Notes: generated from the letters alone by a model not told the origin. Shown: positions 1 through 12,217, counted from the stretch's first letter. The stretch is DNA of 64,000 bases from Brienomyrus brachyistius (GCF_023856365.1 NC_064554.1:10827801-10891800); one strand, 5' to 3'. Numbers and translations are program-made.

Positions 1-1007
1 ATAGTATTCCTAAGGAATACTTTCTTTGGGCTTTGTGATCAAATTATCCGATCCAGTTAAATTTTTTTATTCAGTTTACTAAAGTTATGGCACTGTTAAG
101 CTCAATTCACAGTGAAGTGAACTATTATTAATTTTACTTTTAAAAGGAGCCTAACTCTCTGCTAATTGCTTTTGAAAATGTAGTAGAATAATATTTCCCG
201 TCTGGTACCGACATCCTTGTACCGATATCCTTATTTTACCTAATAAAGCGGTCAGTGAGTGTGTACAGTATTGCATGAAAACGTGATTTTCGGAGCAGCA
301 GATCCCACCTCCATACGGCGCATTCATGAATCTTCGCAGGACGAACCGCACCTGCGACCCTCTGCTGCCACCTGCAGGTGAGCCGGTAAAGGTGGCTTTG
401 GAGAGCGACAGTGACGTAAAACCGGAGTGGATGTTCTGTTCGCACGGTGTACCATGCAATGTTTTCGTCCGTGAGAATCCTTATTTTGCGTTAGCATCAA
501 ACGCTAGCAGAATTAGCATTTGCTTGAGTAAAATGTGCATTACGAATAGATTCCGTTCAGCTGTTGGAAATTTTCAAAGTTCCAAGTTATCGGGAATCCA
601 TCACTATATCGCGATTTGTAATACTACTAATAATGAATAATATATAGAATGGAGTCCTTTGTTCCCACAGATAATAAACCCAGATCACTGGTTCTTTCTT
701 ATCTCCGTGCATTTCGACCAATCAGATAGTGGTGACGCAACCAGCTTAGTTTATAAAGATAATAAAATAAATGAATAAATAATTTTAAAATGGCAGGGCC
801 GAGTCGGCACTGTATGCTGGTTACATCATTTCCACACCAGACCTGCTGTGCAGCAGTGCACAACATGAAACATCTTGGCTCGGATAATTTACAATGGAAA
901 ACCATCGCTTCCCAGTTCGGTTCGGTTCTTGTGACAGTGGAAAAGCGCCCATAGGAACAGCATGTTATAATAAGCATTAAAAATAACAGTGATGGTATCC
1001 ATGCTTG
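1..1007. other. Sequence downstream of adsl, no gene recognised
   Basis: AT-rich DNA with only short ORFs that resemble no family I know. A canonical AATAAA polyadenylation hexamer for adsl (minus strand) lies at 1008-1013, so the adsl transcript probably ends around 985. I see no tRNA, repeat array or coding exon in the rest. Confidence 0.5.
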
Positions 1008-1013
1008 TTTTAT
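1008..1013 (-). terminator. Polyadenylation signal of adsl
   Basis: TTTATT on the plus strand reads AATAAA on the minus strand, about 160 nt downstream of the adsl stop codon at 1174. No closer canonical hexamer was seen. Confidence 0.6.
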
Positions 1014-1173
1014 TGTACCTCTTCCATCAAACAGACAGAGCTACCAGGGTCAGTAACAGCTCATCCGGTACATTGAGGTGCTCGCTGGCTCAAGACACAC
1101 AACCCACACTTAAGCCCCAAACACTCCAAGACCCACAGCGGCCGCTAGTGCCCAGATGGAATTCATCCAAGTG

Positions 1174-4100
1174 CTATAGCTCCAGTTCAATTTTGACATT
1201 CATCTTCTCCTTGAAGGGCTCCAGCAGGGGATATACCTCCTCAGACAGGAACCTCGACACCTGGCAGAGAGTGGAAATAAACGTCAAGCCAAATCTGAGC
1301 TAACAAAACAGCTGTTTGCCAACAGTTATCTCGCTGAGGTTATTGCACTGCTGCACATGATTACCTGCTGTGGGGCTCTCCCAATGAACGTTTTGGGGTC
1401 CAGTAAGGTGTCAAGTTCGCCAAGAATCGGGGCAAAATAGGGGTCTGCCTTCACACGGGCCAGAAGGTCATTGTCACCACCTTCCTGTTTGACCACAGCA
1501 GCTGCTTGCTGGGAAAGTACTCTGATTTTTTCGTGACAGTCCTGAAAGAGGAAAGGGGTTTTCAGACATGCTTCTGGGAAACAGCCATTCTGAGGAGAAC
1601 TATGCAGAAAATTATGACATGACAAAAAAAGAGGATGATGTGATGCGATTCTGTGAATCTCTATTGGTCAGTCTGAACCCGCGTGTCATCTAGTTCTAGT
1701 GGTCTACTTATACTGGTCTGTCTGTACAAATCACAAAGACAGCTATCTCACGTAAGGGGTAGGATAATCACATGTTAGACCCACATGAGGGCCTGAAGGC
1801 GAGGCTGATACCTGTCTGTTACCTCCAGCTTTCACCATGGCCATGATGAGGTTCTCGGTGGCCATGAAGGGCAGCTCATGACGGATATGCCGCTCAATCA
1901 CCTACGAAGGAAGGAGAAGCTGTTCAGTATGTCATTTCCCACTTACAACCTTAGTTTAAATGTCTAAATGCATGTTTGTACGGTTCTAAGCGTCCCAGGA
2001 AGTCGACGTGCCTTGGGATAGACAACGAGGCCTTCGGTGATGTTCTGCAGGGTGCTGAGGATGATGTCCGCAGTCAGGAAGGACTCAGCCAGAGAGATGC
2101 GGCTAAGAGATGGAGAACAGGAAGGTCAGCAGACTGGGTCGCCCGCTCCAGGGGGAGCAATGCGGTACCACATACCGGTTGGCGCTGTCGTCCAGCGTTC
2201 GCTCCAGCCATTGCACTGAGGCCGTCTGCAGTGGGTCAGAGAGGAGCGCCACCAAGTGGCGGGACAGGCTACAGCACCGCTCTGCCCGCATGGGATTCCG
2301 TTTGTAGGGCATGGCGCTGGACCCTGAAGGGTGGGACATATACCGGATGTAAGGTTTAGGTACTGCAATCTAGGGCGGTACAACAGCAGTGATGCAGGTT
2401 TGGGTCTACATCCAATCTGCATTGTGCAGGAATGTATCACAACACACCAATGTAAAGTGCCACTATATAAAAATAAACTAAACTGAATTGTGGTTGCAAG
2501 GAACTACAAATCCCATGAACCTCAGCTCACCGATCTGCTCCTTCTCAAACGGCTCCTCGATCTCCTTCAAGTTGGCCAGCAGGCGGATGTCCGTGCAGAT
2601 CTGGGGGTGGGGCGGCAGTACGTGCTCAGTCAATACAGAGGGAAGTTCGACTAGGTGGGTGACAGGGCCCTCAGGTCTCATCAGGCCCCAGACGGCTGAG
2701 TGGCAGTGGGTCTGACAGTCTGCTCACCTTATGCACCGTGGCTCCCAGACTGGCCAGGACTGACAGCGAGTCTATGTCCACCTTGCGACTGTACGTCTGC
2801 CCCGTTACCAGGTACGCCCTAGACAGACACAGACAGGCATTCTGACGTGTCTACGGGGCACACCTATCCCAAAAGCCAGCAGTAAACTTACTTTTTAAAC
2901 CCCGCCATTTCTGTGACCATCCTGTCCAACTCTTCTACCTGCAAAAGAAGCATTCTTTCAGCTGGACTTAAGTCTACCATCTTTCAGGCCTGGGAAATAA
3001 TGTCCAGCTACTCAGTTCTTTCATCTGTGTTTTGTGCTCACTTTATCATGGTCCCCCTGGAAAAGCTGCAGGAAGCTGGCCTGTGTGCCCGTGGTTCCTT
3101 TGACCCCCCGGAAACGCAGGTCATCCCTGGCACGCTGAAGGTTCCGCATGTCCATAGTCAGGTCCTGCAACCAAAGACAAGCCCGCTTCCCCACCGTGGT
3201 CAGCTGGGCAGGTCTGGGTGGGCAGACAGGGAGAGAAAGTTCGTTCACTAATTTATAGCTTGAAGGAGGGCGCTGACGCTGACAAGGAAACAGCAAAGAA
3301 AAAAAGCAAGGGGAAGGAGACCTACTGGTAATGTGTGAAACCCAGCGTGGGTAGATCAGCATATTTCTCAGCAAAGGTAGCCAGTCTATCTATCACTCGA
3401 GCCAGCTGAGCAAGAAGGGAGAAGCCAGGGTTACCAATGCAAAAGTCCAGCCATCCATGGCTTATCCGGCACAGTGGCACACTGTGCTACTGTGACGTGA
3501 TTTTAAACGACTTACCTTCGGTAGGAGAATGTCAAACCCATCCCGCAGGACAATCAGATCCTGAAGGACCATTAGAAATTAAACGTCAAAACACACTACA
3601 GGCCACATCAGAACTAGGAGGCATCTACTTGTGATCGTAAGACCTTAATGTCACGATAGGTGAACAACGCAACATGTACACCAAGAAGGACATAGATTCC
3701 CTCGTGAAGAAAATCGGAAATGACTATATTACAATAAATATATGATAAACTGGAAAACATCCTCTGGAAATTCTTATTTAAACCATATTAAAACAACACC
3801 TGTGTGCATAGAAACTGATTCAGTTTGATTATGCAGCCTTGCCTTTTACCACTACGCCACCTGGTTGTCTCAAAGGGTAGTGCTGGGTGGCCCTGTGAGT
3901 CCTCACCGTGTTGTCCCCCACGTAGCAGGACGTGGCCCCCAGGTGGATGATGGGCGCGGCAGTGGGGCAGCAGTGGGCAAAGGTATGCACATGTGCCATT
4001 ACGTCATGCCGAAGCCTTTTCTCCTCCTCCGCCGCCATTGCGAAGTCGACATCCTCTGCACGGCTCTCCATCTCGGCCACCTGGGCATCGGTGATAGGCA

Positions 4101-5255
4101 ATCCAAGGGCCTTCGAGCAGAAGATGGGATTGGCAGGGAGAGACGGGGTGAATACAGAGACAGAAGAATAGCCCTGGTCTTCAAAATGCTCTCAAGACCT
4201 TGGAGAAACTCCTGCTAAGGCTAACCAAGGTGCAGGGCTGCTAGTTAACGTGTCTCTCCTCCTGCATCCTTCTCAACTAACACTCTTACCTGCTACAGCG
4301 TGCCTGCCACTGGAAATACTGGCATTTCTTCTGCATGCTGAACAATTAGACCAATTTGCCTACAATTGTTACTTGCAATAAACCGGCTAAGCGGATGCAT
4401 GTGACTTCAGACATTCATTCATTTTCAGATTTCCTGTCGCTTGTTTGTACCGCAAAGGATCGAAACAGCGAGCGTCAAAGGAATTAAACTGAACTGCTAC
4501 CAAACATGAAATTATTTTTTAAATTTACAAAATTATATTCCCGTATCAAAAAAAACTGCATTAGCATTTTCAAAATCAAGTAATTATTTAATGATCTCAC
4601 TGCACTAAACTCAGAACTCCCAAGTGTGCAAGAGTTCTTTGAAAGAGTGCAGATCCTGACGGAAAATACCATACCTTCCAAGGTACCTAATATAGGATTC
4701 GAGTAATAGCTAATGCATGTCATGTCACGCTTTTACTACATGTTAACTTTGATTCGCGTATTACAAATCGTGCGACAGCATGCAGATTCCCGAAAGCATA
4801 CCCTATATTCCTAATTACTCAAATCGTCGGTTAAGCAATACAGATTGGTCGATGTTCGCGTCTTGGGTTTTGAAAACGACCTCTTGACAACTATTTTTGG
4901 TTATGCAATTTGAGATGAGTTGCTAAAGGTCGACCACTTCGATAAATGTCCACAATTCACAGCAAGAATTACTTCGGGGACTGTAAATAAGCAAAACGGC
5001 ACACTAGATACATGTAAAACCAATCTACGGCTGTTTGGTCCGTCTGTAAACTCTGTAAAAGAGGAGACAATCACAGCGTACTGACAAACAAACAGAGCAC
5101 TGTTAGACCTTCTCAGCTTTGGCAAGGTAAATCCATAGTTTTCTCCACGTCGTGAATTTCTTCCTGTCGCTGAAATTGTAGGACATTTCTTTGCTGGCAT
5201 ATCGTGAGACTAGAGGCGATCGATATTTCATAAATTCATCCCCCGGCGTATCCAT
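1174..5255 (-). CDS. adsl: Adenylosuccinate lyase, 13 exons
   Basis: Adenylosuccinate lyase of the fumarase/aspartase superfamily. It releases fumarate from SAICAR and from adenylosuccinate in purine synthesis and the purine nucleotide cycle, as a cytosolic homotetramer. Coding exons on the minus strand: 5255-5109, 4110-3907, 3560-3516, 3405-3326, 3213-3042, 2938-2892, 2818-2728, 2600-2531, 2323-2176, 2102-2012, 1901-1812, 1541-1365, 1260-1174. They sum to 1,449 nt, or 482 residues against 484 in human. Seen in the sequence: the [17 protein letters not shown] block, the [11 protein letters not shown] block, the [10 protein letters not shown] block and the superfamily signature [11 protein letters not shown] near residue 288, and a C-terminus reading [18 protein letters not shown]. 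The start is the ATG opening [20 protein letters not shown], which aligns with the known SPLASRYASPEM region. The intron after exon 10 seems to use a GC donor, and the exon 1 donor (AAG then GTCTAA) is weak. Confidence 0.95.
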
Positions 5256-5259
5256 GACT

Positions 5260-5880
5260 GTATGGCACTGCTGCTAACCAAACTGCAATAGAAGCGTCTT
5301 ACTGTCAGCCCGCTGATGGGAAACTGACCCGATGTGGTCTGCTGAGCTGAAACACCAGGAACAACGTGCCATAGTCGTGCGACACCTTGTGACAAAATAC
5401 GGCAGTATGGTTACCGTAAGGCAGTCGTCCTGGCAACGCTGGAACGTGCGATTTATTTTAGAATCTTCTTGTTTCTTTATTAGATGTCAGGTGTAATATG
5501 ATACGGATTACAATATTTTCGTCTCTCTGGGGATTTGGGTATGGTAACCTCACTGAAAAGGAAGGTTATTAGTAATTTTAAATATTTGACAAGTATTGCT
5601 TTTCTTGTGTTGCTATATAATGGGTAAATAATAAAGGGAAAGGGACTGTCTTAAATTGCGCAGTTGTACGTAAACTGACCAGTTAATTTAACATTCTTTC
5701 GTACATTTATTTCTGATATATACACCAGGAGTCGCTGCGAGCAGAGTAATTTTGTAAATCTTTAACTCTCGAATTAGGGAGAGAATACTAACGTAAACCA
5801 GCCTGCTAATCACTTCCCACTGGGATGTTGGGAATCTGTCACAACAGGATTTAATCGTTCGCAACTCATTACTTACAATG
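5260..5880. other. adsl upstream region, no further gene
   Basis: This DNA lies upstream of the adsl start codon and should contain its promoter and 5' leader. I see no clear TATA box and no exon of another gene. The stretch becomes AT-rich before the repeat that starts near 5885. Confidence 0.4.
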
Positions 5881-5884
5881 CATT

Positions 5885-8260
5885 CAGAAAGTAGTTCAAG
5901 TATATTTGTATAGCACATTTACAGACAACCACTTGCTGGCCAAAGTGCTTTACATATAATAAATGCACCACAACATATTAAAGATAAATTGTATAGATAA
6001 AGTATAATTAAACTACAAAAGAAATATCAATATCAAGGGTCTTATAATAGTAAACGACATTGATATAGTAAATGAGTTCAATGATAGTTTTGCACGGGTA
6101 TTCACTGTTGAGGACCTTAGTAATTTACCAGTTATTACCTATCCAGCATTGTCTATAGCTAATATATATATAACTGAAGCAGATGTTTTGCAAAGCCTAG
6201 CTAAGCTCAAAATAAATAAATCACAGGGTCCTGATGGCATCTTACCTATAGTGTTAAAAGAGATGAGGGATATTATTTGCCGACCCTTAACTTTACTGTT
6301 TCAAAAATCCTTATCTGAAGGTGTGGTACCTTCTGATTGGAAGCACGCCTTCATAACGCCTATTTTTAAAAAAGGGGATAGAAGTAATTTGTCTAACTAT
6401 AGGCCAATCAGTCTAACTTGTATAACTGGTAAAGTTATGGAGGCTATAATCAAAGAGAAAATGGTAGATTACCTGGACTCTAATAACATTTTGCGGGATA
6501 GCCAGCATGGATTTAGGAGAGGTAGATCCTGTTTAACAAATCTGTTGGAGTTTTTTGAGGAAGCTACTCAGGAAGTTGATGATAAGAAGGCCTATGATGT
6601 CATCTACTTAGATTTCCAAAAGGCTTTTGATGTTGTCCCCCACAAGAGGCTCCTACTTAAACTCAAAGCGACAGGTATTTTAGGTACCGTAGCGACCTGG
6701 ATTGATAACTGGTTAACAGATAGGAAACAGCGAGTAGTTATAAGAGGCACAATGTCAAAGTGGGCTTGCGTTCATAGTGGGGTACCGCAGGGTTCGATTT
6801 TAGGACCACTATTGTTCCTAATTTACATAAATGATATGGATACCAATATATACAGTAAACTGGTGAAATTTGCAGATGACACCAAGGTGGGTGGTGTAGC
6901 AGATACTGAATTAGTGGCTCAGCAGCTACAGCGGGATCTTGATTTAATTAGTGACTGGGCCGATACCTGGCAGATGAAATTTAACATCGATAAATGTAAG
7001 GTACTCCATCTAGGGAGCAGAAATATAAAGTACAGGTATTTCATGGGTGTCACTGAAATAAAGGTAGCTGATCATGAGAAAGACCTTGGTGTGTATGTTG
7101 ATGCTTCCATGTCCCATTCTCGCCAGTGTGGGGAAGCAATAAAAAAGGCCAATAGGATGTTGGGGTATATCTCCAGGTGTGTGGAGTTTAAGTCAAGGGA
7201 GGTAATGCTAAGACCTCACCTAGAATATTGTGTGCAGGTTTGGTCACCATATCTTAAAAAGGACATTGTGGCCTTAGAAAAGGTGCAGCGTAGGGCCACA
7301 AAAATGATTTCTGGTCTTAGAGGAATGTCATACGAGGAACGGTTACTTGAGCTAAATCTGTTCAGTCTCAAGCAAAGGAGACTGAGGGGGGACATGATCC
7401 AGGTATATAAGATTCTAACAGGTTTGGATGCTGTTCAAGCAAATAGTTACTTCAGCATTAGTTTAAATACACGAACTCGTGGCCATAGGTGGAAATTAGC
7501 GGGAGAACACTTCAAGCTGGATTTAAGGAAGCACTTCTTTACACATCGTGTAGTCAGAGTATGGAATACCCTTCCTGATAATGTAGTGCAAGCTGAATCC
7601 TTGGGTTCCTTTAAATCAGATCTAGATAAGATTTTAACGACTCTGAGCTATTAGTTTAGTTCTCCCCAAGCGAGCTTGATGGGCCGAATGGCCTCCTCTC
7701 GTTTGTATAGTTCTTATGTTCTTATGTTCTTAATTAATGTCAATACCGACTGGGATTAAAAGCCAACTGAAATAAATGAGTCTTAAACAAAGACTTAAAA
7801 CTTTCGAGGATTTGAGCAGCTCTGATATGAAAGGGCAGAGCGTTCCATAATTCAGGACCAGCGGCTGAAAAAGCTCTGTCACCTCTGGTTTTTAATCTGG
7901 AAGCTGGGACATCCAGAAGCAGCTGAGATGTTGACCTCAGTGTTCTGACCGGAGCATGTTAGTACAACAACTCGGTCAAGCAGGTGCATTCCCCTGAAGT
8001 GTTTTAAAAATAAGTAATACAATCTTAAACTTGTTACTGAAAGCGTATGGAGTGCAGAGGCCAGTACAGGAGTGATATGGTCATCCTTTCGCTTTCTAGT
8101 CAACAGGCGTGCTGCTGCGTTTTGGACCATCTGCAGGCGTCGAAGGGACGGCTGATCTAGCCCATAATATAAGGCATTACAGTAATCTAACCGGGATGTA
8201 ATAAATGCATAGATGAGCCGCTCGAATTCATTTTGAGGAAGATAAGGTTTTTACCTTATC
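5885..8260. repeat. Old interspersed repeat interrupted by a CR1-like LINE
   Basis: A left arm (about 5885-6034, containing the text TTGTATAGCACATTTACAG and AAGTGCTTTACAT) and a right arm (about 7735-8235) read together like one dispersed fish repeat whose members carry phrases such as GCATTACAGTAATCTAACC. The LINE at 6036-7733 sits between the arms. The sequences next to the insertion share AATATCAAT / AATGTCAATA, which fits an insertion site. I recognise the repeat type from memory of fish genomes and cannot name its class. Confidence 0.5.
6036..7733 (+). mobile_element. 5'-truncated CR1-like LINE with open reverse transcriptase frame
   Basis: Non-LTR retrotransposon fragment. The frame is open from about 6036 through the stop at 7652-7654 with no internal stop; the first ATG is at 6149 and gives 501 residues. 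Reverse transcriptase landmarks are visible in order: [82 protein letters not shown] and the catalytic FADDTK. It ends with the domain of unknown role downstream of RT (RGHRWKLAGEHFKLDLRKHF). The 3' end carries GGGCCGAATGGCCTCCTCTC and then about three TTCTTATG-type octamers, the usual CR1 tail. The 5' half (ORF1 and the endonuclease) is missing, so it cannot move by itself. The open frame suggests a fairly recent insertion. Confidence 0.9.
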
Positions 8261-9193
8261 TAATATGAATTATTTTATATTAATTTAAATGCACTGTTAA
8301 GAACCACTCCTAAATTCCTTACAGAATGGCGACTACATAAGGCTAACGGACCCTCACTATCAAACATCTTGATATGCCGCGGGGGCGCCCCCTAGAGGCA
8401 GAAGCCAGGTGTAGTTGGGCAGACAGGTGTCCTTTTCTGTTCGGCAAGGTCGGTCCTGAGAAACATTACGGACACCCGCATTCACAAGTTTCGTAATATG
8501 CACAATCTGCGAAGCAGGCCAAATCCCTGGTGCAATGTCTTTACAGTCCGGACCGATCTCTGTTGCTGTTATTCCACGGCTATTTTATTCTAATAAAAAA
8601 CAGTCGATGTGTTTGGAGAAACACTGAAAATCACAAAAAAATTCACCACTGTTAACTCGCTGTTAGTATGTTAACTTACATTTTAGTTTGTTTTTAGGTT
8701 ACTCTTGCAAATTTATGAATAATGCCTTTTAATCAAGCACATTTTTTAACTTATGGCACTAAAATGAGAAACGCAGTCTGTATGGATGTGATTGTCTGTA
8801 GAAGATATAAAATTAGTTTCAGGGTAGAAAATGTGTAACTCATTTTCAAGATAACTATTAACAACCTTCACATTTTCCATGCATCGTAACACTGTTCTGG
8901 TAAATGTGGCCACATTTGCAAAGGTCCCATTATGTACCATGTAGCATTCTCTAAAAATGTGAAGTACTTAAAGACACCCACTGTCCACAAAGCCATGGAC
9001 ACTTGTGACCAGAAACAAGAGGAAGGTGATCAGGAGGCTCCCTTACAAGAGTACATTACTCCCTCAGGAGCCTCCTCGTGGGCTGACAGAGTAACAACTT
9101 CATTTTGAATTCAAGACTGACATGGAGCCTTTTCACAAGTTAATATCTTGTTCATCTTACAGAAGAGGGAGAATTCATAGGTTCACTTCATTT
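8260..9193. other. Intergenic, no gene recognised
   Basis: AT-rich spacer between the LINE-containing repeat and the 3' end of atf4. It holds only short ORFs without recognisable similarity. A GC-rich patch near 8375-8400 has no obvious function. Confidence 0.4.
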
Positions 9194-9199
9194 TTTATT
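9194..9199 (-). terminator. Polyadenylation signal of atf4
   Basis: TTTATT on the plus strand (AATAAA on the minus strand), about 415 nt downstream of the atf4 stop codon. This would give a 3' UTR of about 430 nt. Confidence 0.55.
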
Positions 9200-9614
9200 A
9201 GGAAATCCACCATACTGTAGAGCCAGAGCAAAACCAAACACTATATACAGAGCAAAAGGACTCGCATTAAATAAATTCACAATGAGTAAAACTACTTAGA
9301 CACACTAAATGTGCATAGAACCGTAAAAAAAATATTAATCTGAAAGCACAAACTACCAAGTACAAACAGCCTAGATTCAAAGCAGATCATATGAGCAGAT
9401 GACCTTTTGTTAAACCATCAAAGCACTCGGACAGTGTGAGATGTAATGGACAGTGAATATACAAACTTGCTTTAATTCTAACACTGATCTACTGACGCTG
9501 CATGTAACTGGTGTGAGTCCGGAACGGGCGTGTGGATTCTGTGCTGCAGCAATTCATTTCCTGTTCCAGGGACATGCAAGTGGGTTCTCGCGGATGTTCT
9601 TGTCCAGCTCCCAC

Positions 9615-11068
9615 TTAGGATGCCGCTCTGTTGCCACCTTTGCTCCTTCTGTTCTTGGCGTTCCGTACCTCCTCCATGAGGTCCTTGAGGTACTGGATCT
9701 CCTTGCTGATGGATTCTGCTTTCTCTTCCAGCTCCCTGTTCCTCGTCTCCAGCTCAGTGCATTCTTCTACCAGTGCCTCCTGTTCCGCTCGCTTTTTCTG
9801 GCGGTACCGGGTAGCGGCGGTCTTGTTCTGCTCCATCTTCTTCAGCTTCTTCTCCACCACCTTAGGGCCTGTCCTCGTAGAGGCAGACTTCACCTTCCCG
9901 GTACACACTGCATCAGATTTTGATGAAGGGGAGTAGGGCTTGGTCCTGGATGAACCGACAGTGTGACCCAGTGGACTGAGGCAGGGCTCGTGCTGGAGAG
10001 ACTCTGCGACAGAACTGATGCCACTGTCACTGTCGGAGTGGTCGTCAGGGGTGACAGTTGCCAGGGTGCAGACGGTAGGTAGCTTCTCCTCAGGGGACAA
10101 GAGGAGGACGAGAGACGGGGAGAAGGAGAGGATGATCTTCGGCACTGGCGCGCTGTCGACAGGCGCCGTCTTCTCGCTTTCAGAGACATCGACCTCGCTG
10201 CCTAGATCCAGGGTAAAGCTGGGTGAAGAAGGAGGGAGGGAGGGAGACGGAACTGGGGATGGAGGCTCGATCTTCATCTCCACCTTCTCAGGCGCCGCTG
10301 AGGGGAAGGCGAGATCTTCCGACAGGCTGACATCCACTTCTTCGGTGATGGAGGTGCTGAAGGGACTGGGCTCAGGCTGAGGATCCAGTTCCATGTGAGG
10401 CTCCAAGGAGGAGGTGAGACTCTCTGGGGAGGTTGGCGCTTCATCGGTGTCACAGGATCCCACGAGGGAGTCCAGGTCAAATTCACTCAGGTCGATCTTC
10501 TCTGCCATCCAGTCCATGCCAGAGAACGCATCCTCTGTGATAAAAATAAAACAGAAGACTGTCAGTACAACAGCTTCAAACCGACATAATTTTATTATCC
10601 ATCTATGGATGGCAGAGCTCGTTTAATGCACTCTGGAATAAACTGGGGTAGTCTGCAGGGCCGAGGGCCAACAGTACTGACAGTGAGATTCCTGGCAGAT
10701 AAAGGCTAGCAAAGTCATATGACTCATATGCAGCACTGCACCGCAATACATGGGGCCTCACCTCTGCGTGCATCTGGACTGATGGTGGCATCCAGCAGCT
10801 CATCTGACAGCCAGGGCAGGGAGAGCAAGTCTGACTCCACCTTGTCACCCAGAAGCGAGAGATGAGGGGAAGGAGGGGAGAGGATCGGGGAAGGAGAAGC
10901 AAGGATGGTGTGGATATAACTTGGGGATGAGGAGAAAGGGGAGGGCACCCCCTCTGCTAGGGAATCTTCATCTTTGTCCAGGAGGGATCCTAGGGGGTCA
11001 ACCGTCTGATACAAGCCCCCCCAGAGGGTCCCGGCATTTGCCGGGCAAAGTGTGGAGCTCAGTGACAT
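9615..11068 (-). CDS. atf4: Activating transcription factor 4, bZIP
   Basis: ATF4 is the effector of the integrated stress response. It binds C/EBP-ATF composite sites as a heterodimer and drives amino-acid, redox and UPR genes in the nucleus. Coding exons: 11068-10762 and 10534-9615, 1,227 nt, 408 residues. The split codon restores the conserved EDAFSGMDWM stretch, which supports the intron. The bZIP lies at about residues 330-394, with basic region KKMEQNKTAATRYRQKKRAE followed by a leucine-type zipper. A beta-TrCP phosphodegron of the DSGxxS type (DSGISS) is near residue 272. The middle is rich in Pro, Ser and Glu. The start is the only ATG in its exon after the acceptor and is preceded by overlapping uORF2. 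Teleosts keep atf4a and atf4b; I cannot tell which one this is. Confidence 0.95.
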
Positions 11069-12062
11069 GGCTGCCAGTTAAGTGGGTGTTTGATTGGCCA
11101 AGAAAGATGAGTGGGTGTTTGGCAGACAAAAAGTCTGATGTGAAGTCGAGCTTTTCTTTTATGCTGTCGACTACAGCAGTGCTGAGGGTTACTTCAAGGG
11201 ACCTGCAGAGAGAAGGCATGTTAAGTAACTCCACACTAAGCCAATGCCATAAAACGCTCATGTAAAATATTTATTAAAATGTATACGAACATAGCCGTGT
11301 CTTGTCTCTGAAATTGTTCTAAAAGTGAGATGCTATAATAAATGTTCTAAAAGCACAATGTCAGATTAAATATACTTGATCTTCTAACAGTTGACCTAGT
11401 CTAAGCATGAAGTTTAAAAATACTCGCGCTTGGACCAGGCATTTCCATATATGGGAATGGTCCGACCGGGAGCCCCCGCCCCTGCCTGTCTCGAGACCAA
11501 GGCACGCAAAGCTTTCTCCATAGCAACACTAATCACGGAGATCCGCAGGAGTCACCAGCATTGTTGCGCGCCCCCTCCTCCCTCCCCCTCCCTCCGTCTA
11601 CAGACTGTCGCACGAAGTGTCCATGACGCACATGGCGCGTCCCCGCCTGTCTAGGGCGCCGAGGGTTAGAGGACGTATAAGGCGCCATTTTGACCAACAA
11701 CTCGTGTTCCTTAGTGAAGAATAAACGCCATTTTAGGATTGCCACGTTGTCAAAAATATTACACTTGATGGCCATGTAATGTACGTAGATCAAGACAGAT
11801 GTACTACAAACAAAGTATAGACATTAATCAAATCAACACAAGCATCATTTAGTCAAATTATTCCAATCAAGACACTACAAATGACGTTTGTCAACTACCC
11901 ACGTCGCTATTCATACATTATACGTGTCATCATATATAAAGCGAACTGCTTTCATATACTATATTCATATTATACTATTCAAACGGAAGTCGCCTCTTAG
12001 CAAAACGTGTCTTTATATTTCAGCTGAATATTTGGAGGTCGAACATGGATTACTTACGCCAT
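10998..12062 (-). promoter_or_regulatory. atf4 uORF2, split by an intron and overlapping the atf4 start
   Basis: An inhibitory upstream ORF. Its ATG at 12062 lies five bases before the donor (ATGGC then GTAAGT); the ORF resumes at 11202 after acceptor CTCTGCAG and stops at 10998. That gives 210 nt, 69 residues, starting MASLEVTLSTAVVDSIKEKL. It overlaps the atf4 ORF by 71 nt in another frame. Human uORF2 also begins ATGGC and overlaps its start. In the known mechanism, initiation at uORF2 bypasses the main start; when eIF2-alpha is phosphorylated, reinitiation is delayed and reaches the ATF4 ATG instead. Confidence 0.85.
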
Positions 12063-12143
12063 TTTTCCAAATGTACAGGAAGCCAGTGCACTGGACTGCT
12101 GCACTGCCGCGTTTGCCGCTGCTAAGAAGGCCGCTGCAAGCCG

Positions 12144-12164
12144 TCACACTGCCATTTCGCACAT
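12144..12164 (-). promoter_or_regulatory. atf4 uORF1
   Basis: Short ORF ATG TGC GAA ATG GCA GTG TGA (six residues) in leader exon 1, ending 81 nt before the uORF2 ATG. It is in the position of the permissive, reinitiation-promoting uORF1 of vertebrate ATF4, which is MAY-stop in human. Confidence 0.75.
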
Positions 12165-12208
12165 GGAGCGAAGGCGCTCAGAGGAGAAGGACAAAAACGA
12201 CAATGAAA

Positions 12209-12217
12209 CTAGAGCAT
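12209..12217 (-). promoter_or_regulatory. atf4 uORF0 (minimal)
   Basis: ATG CTC TAG lies close to the expected cap site, about 30 nt downstream of the TATA-like box. Its place and tiny size match the ATG-stop element sometimes called uORF0 in mammalian ATF4 mRNA. It matters only if transcription starts upstream of 12217. Confidence 0.5.

Noticed and set aside
4901..5200. 99-codon minus-strand ORF as a separate gene
   Set aside because: It overlaps adsl exon 1 in another frame and has no similarity.
9453..9923. 156-codon plus-strand ORF
   Set aside because: It is antisense to the atf4 bZIP exon and its composition follows that exon; no independent similarity.
11202..11261. Longer atf4 uORF2 starting at an ATG at 11219
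   Set aside because: That ATG lies upstream of the CTCTGCAG acceptor, inside the leader intron; the spliced ATGGC start at 12062 fits the human uORF2.
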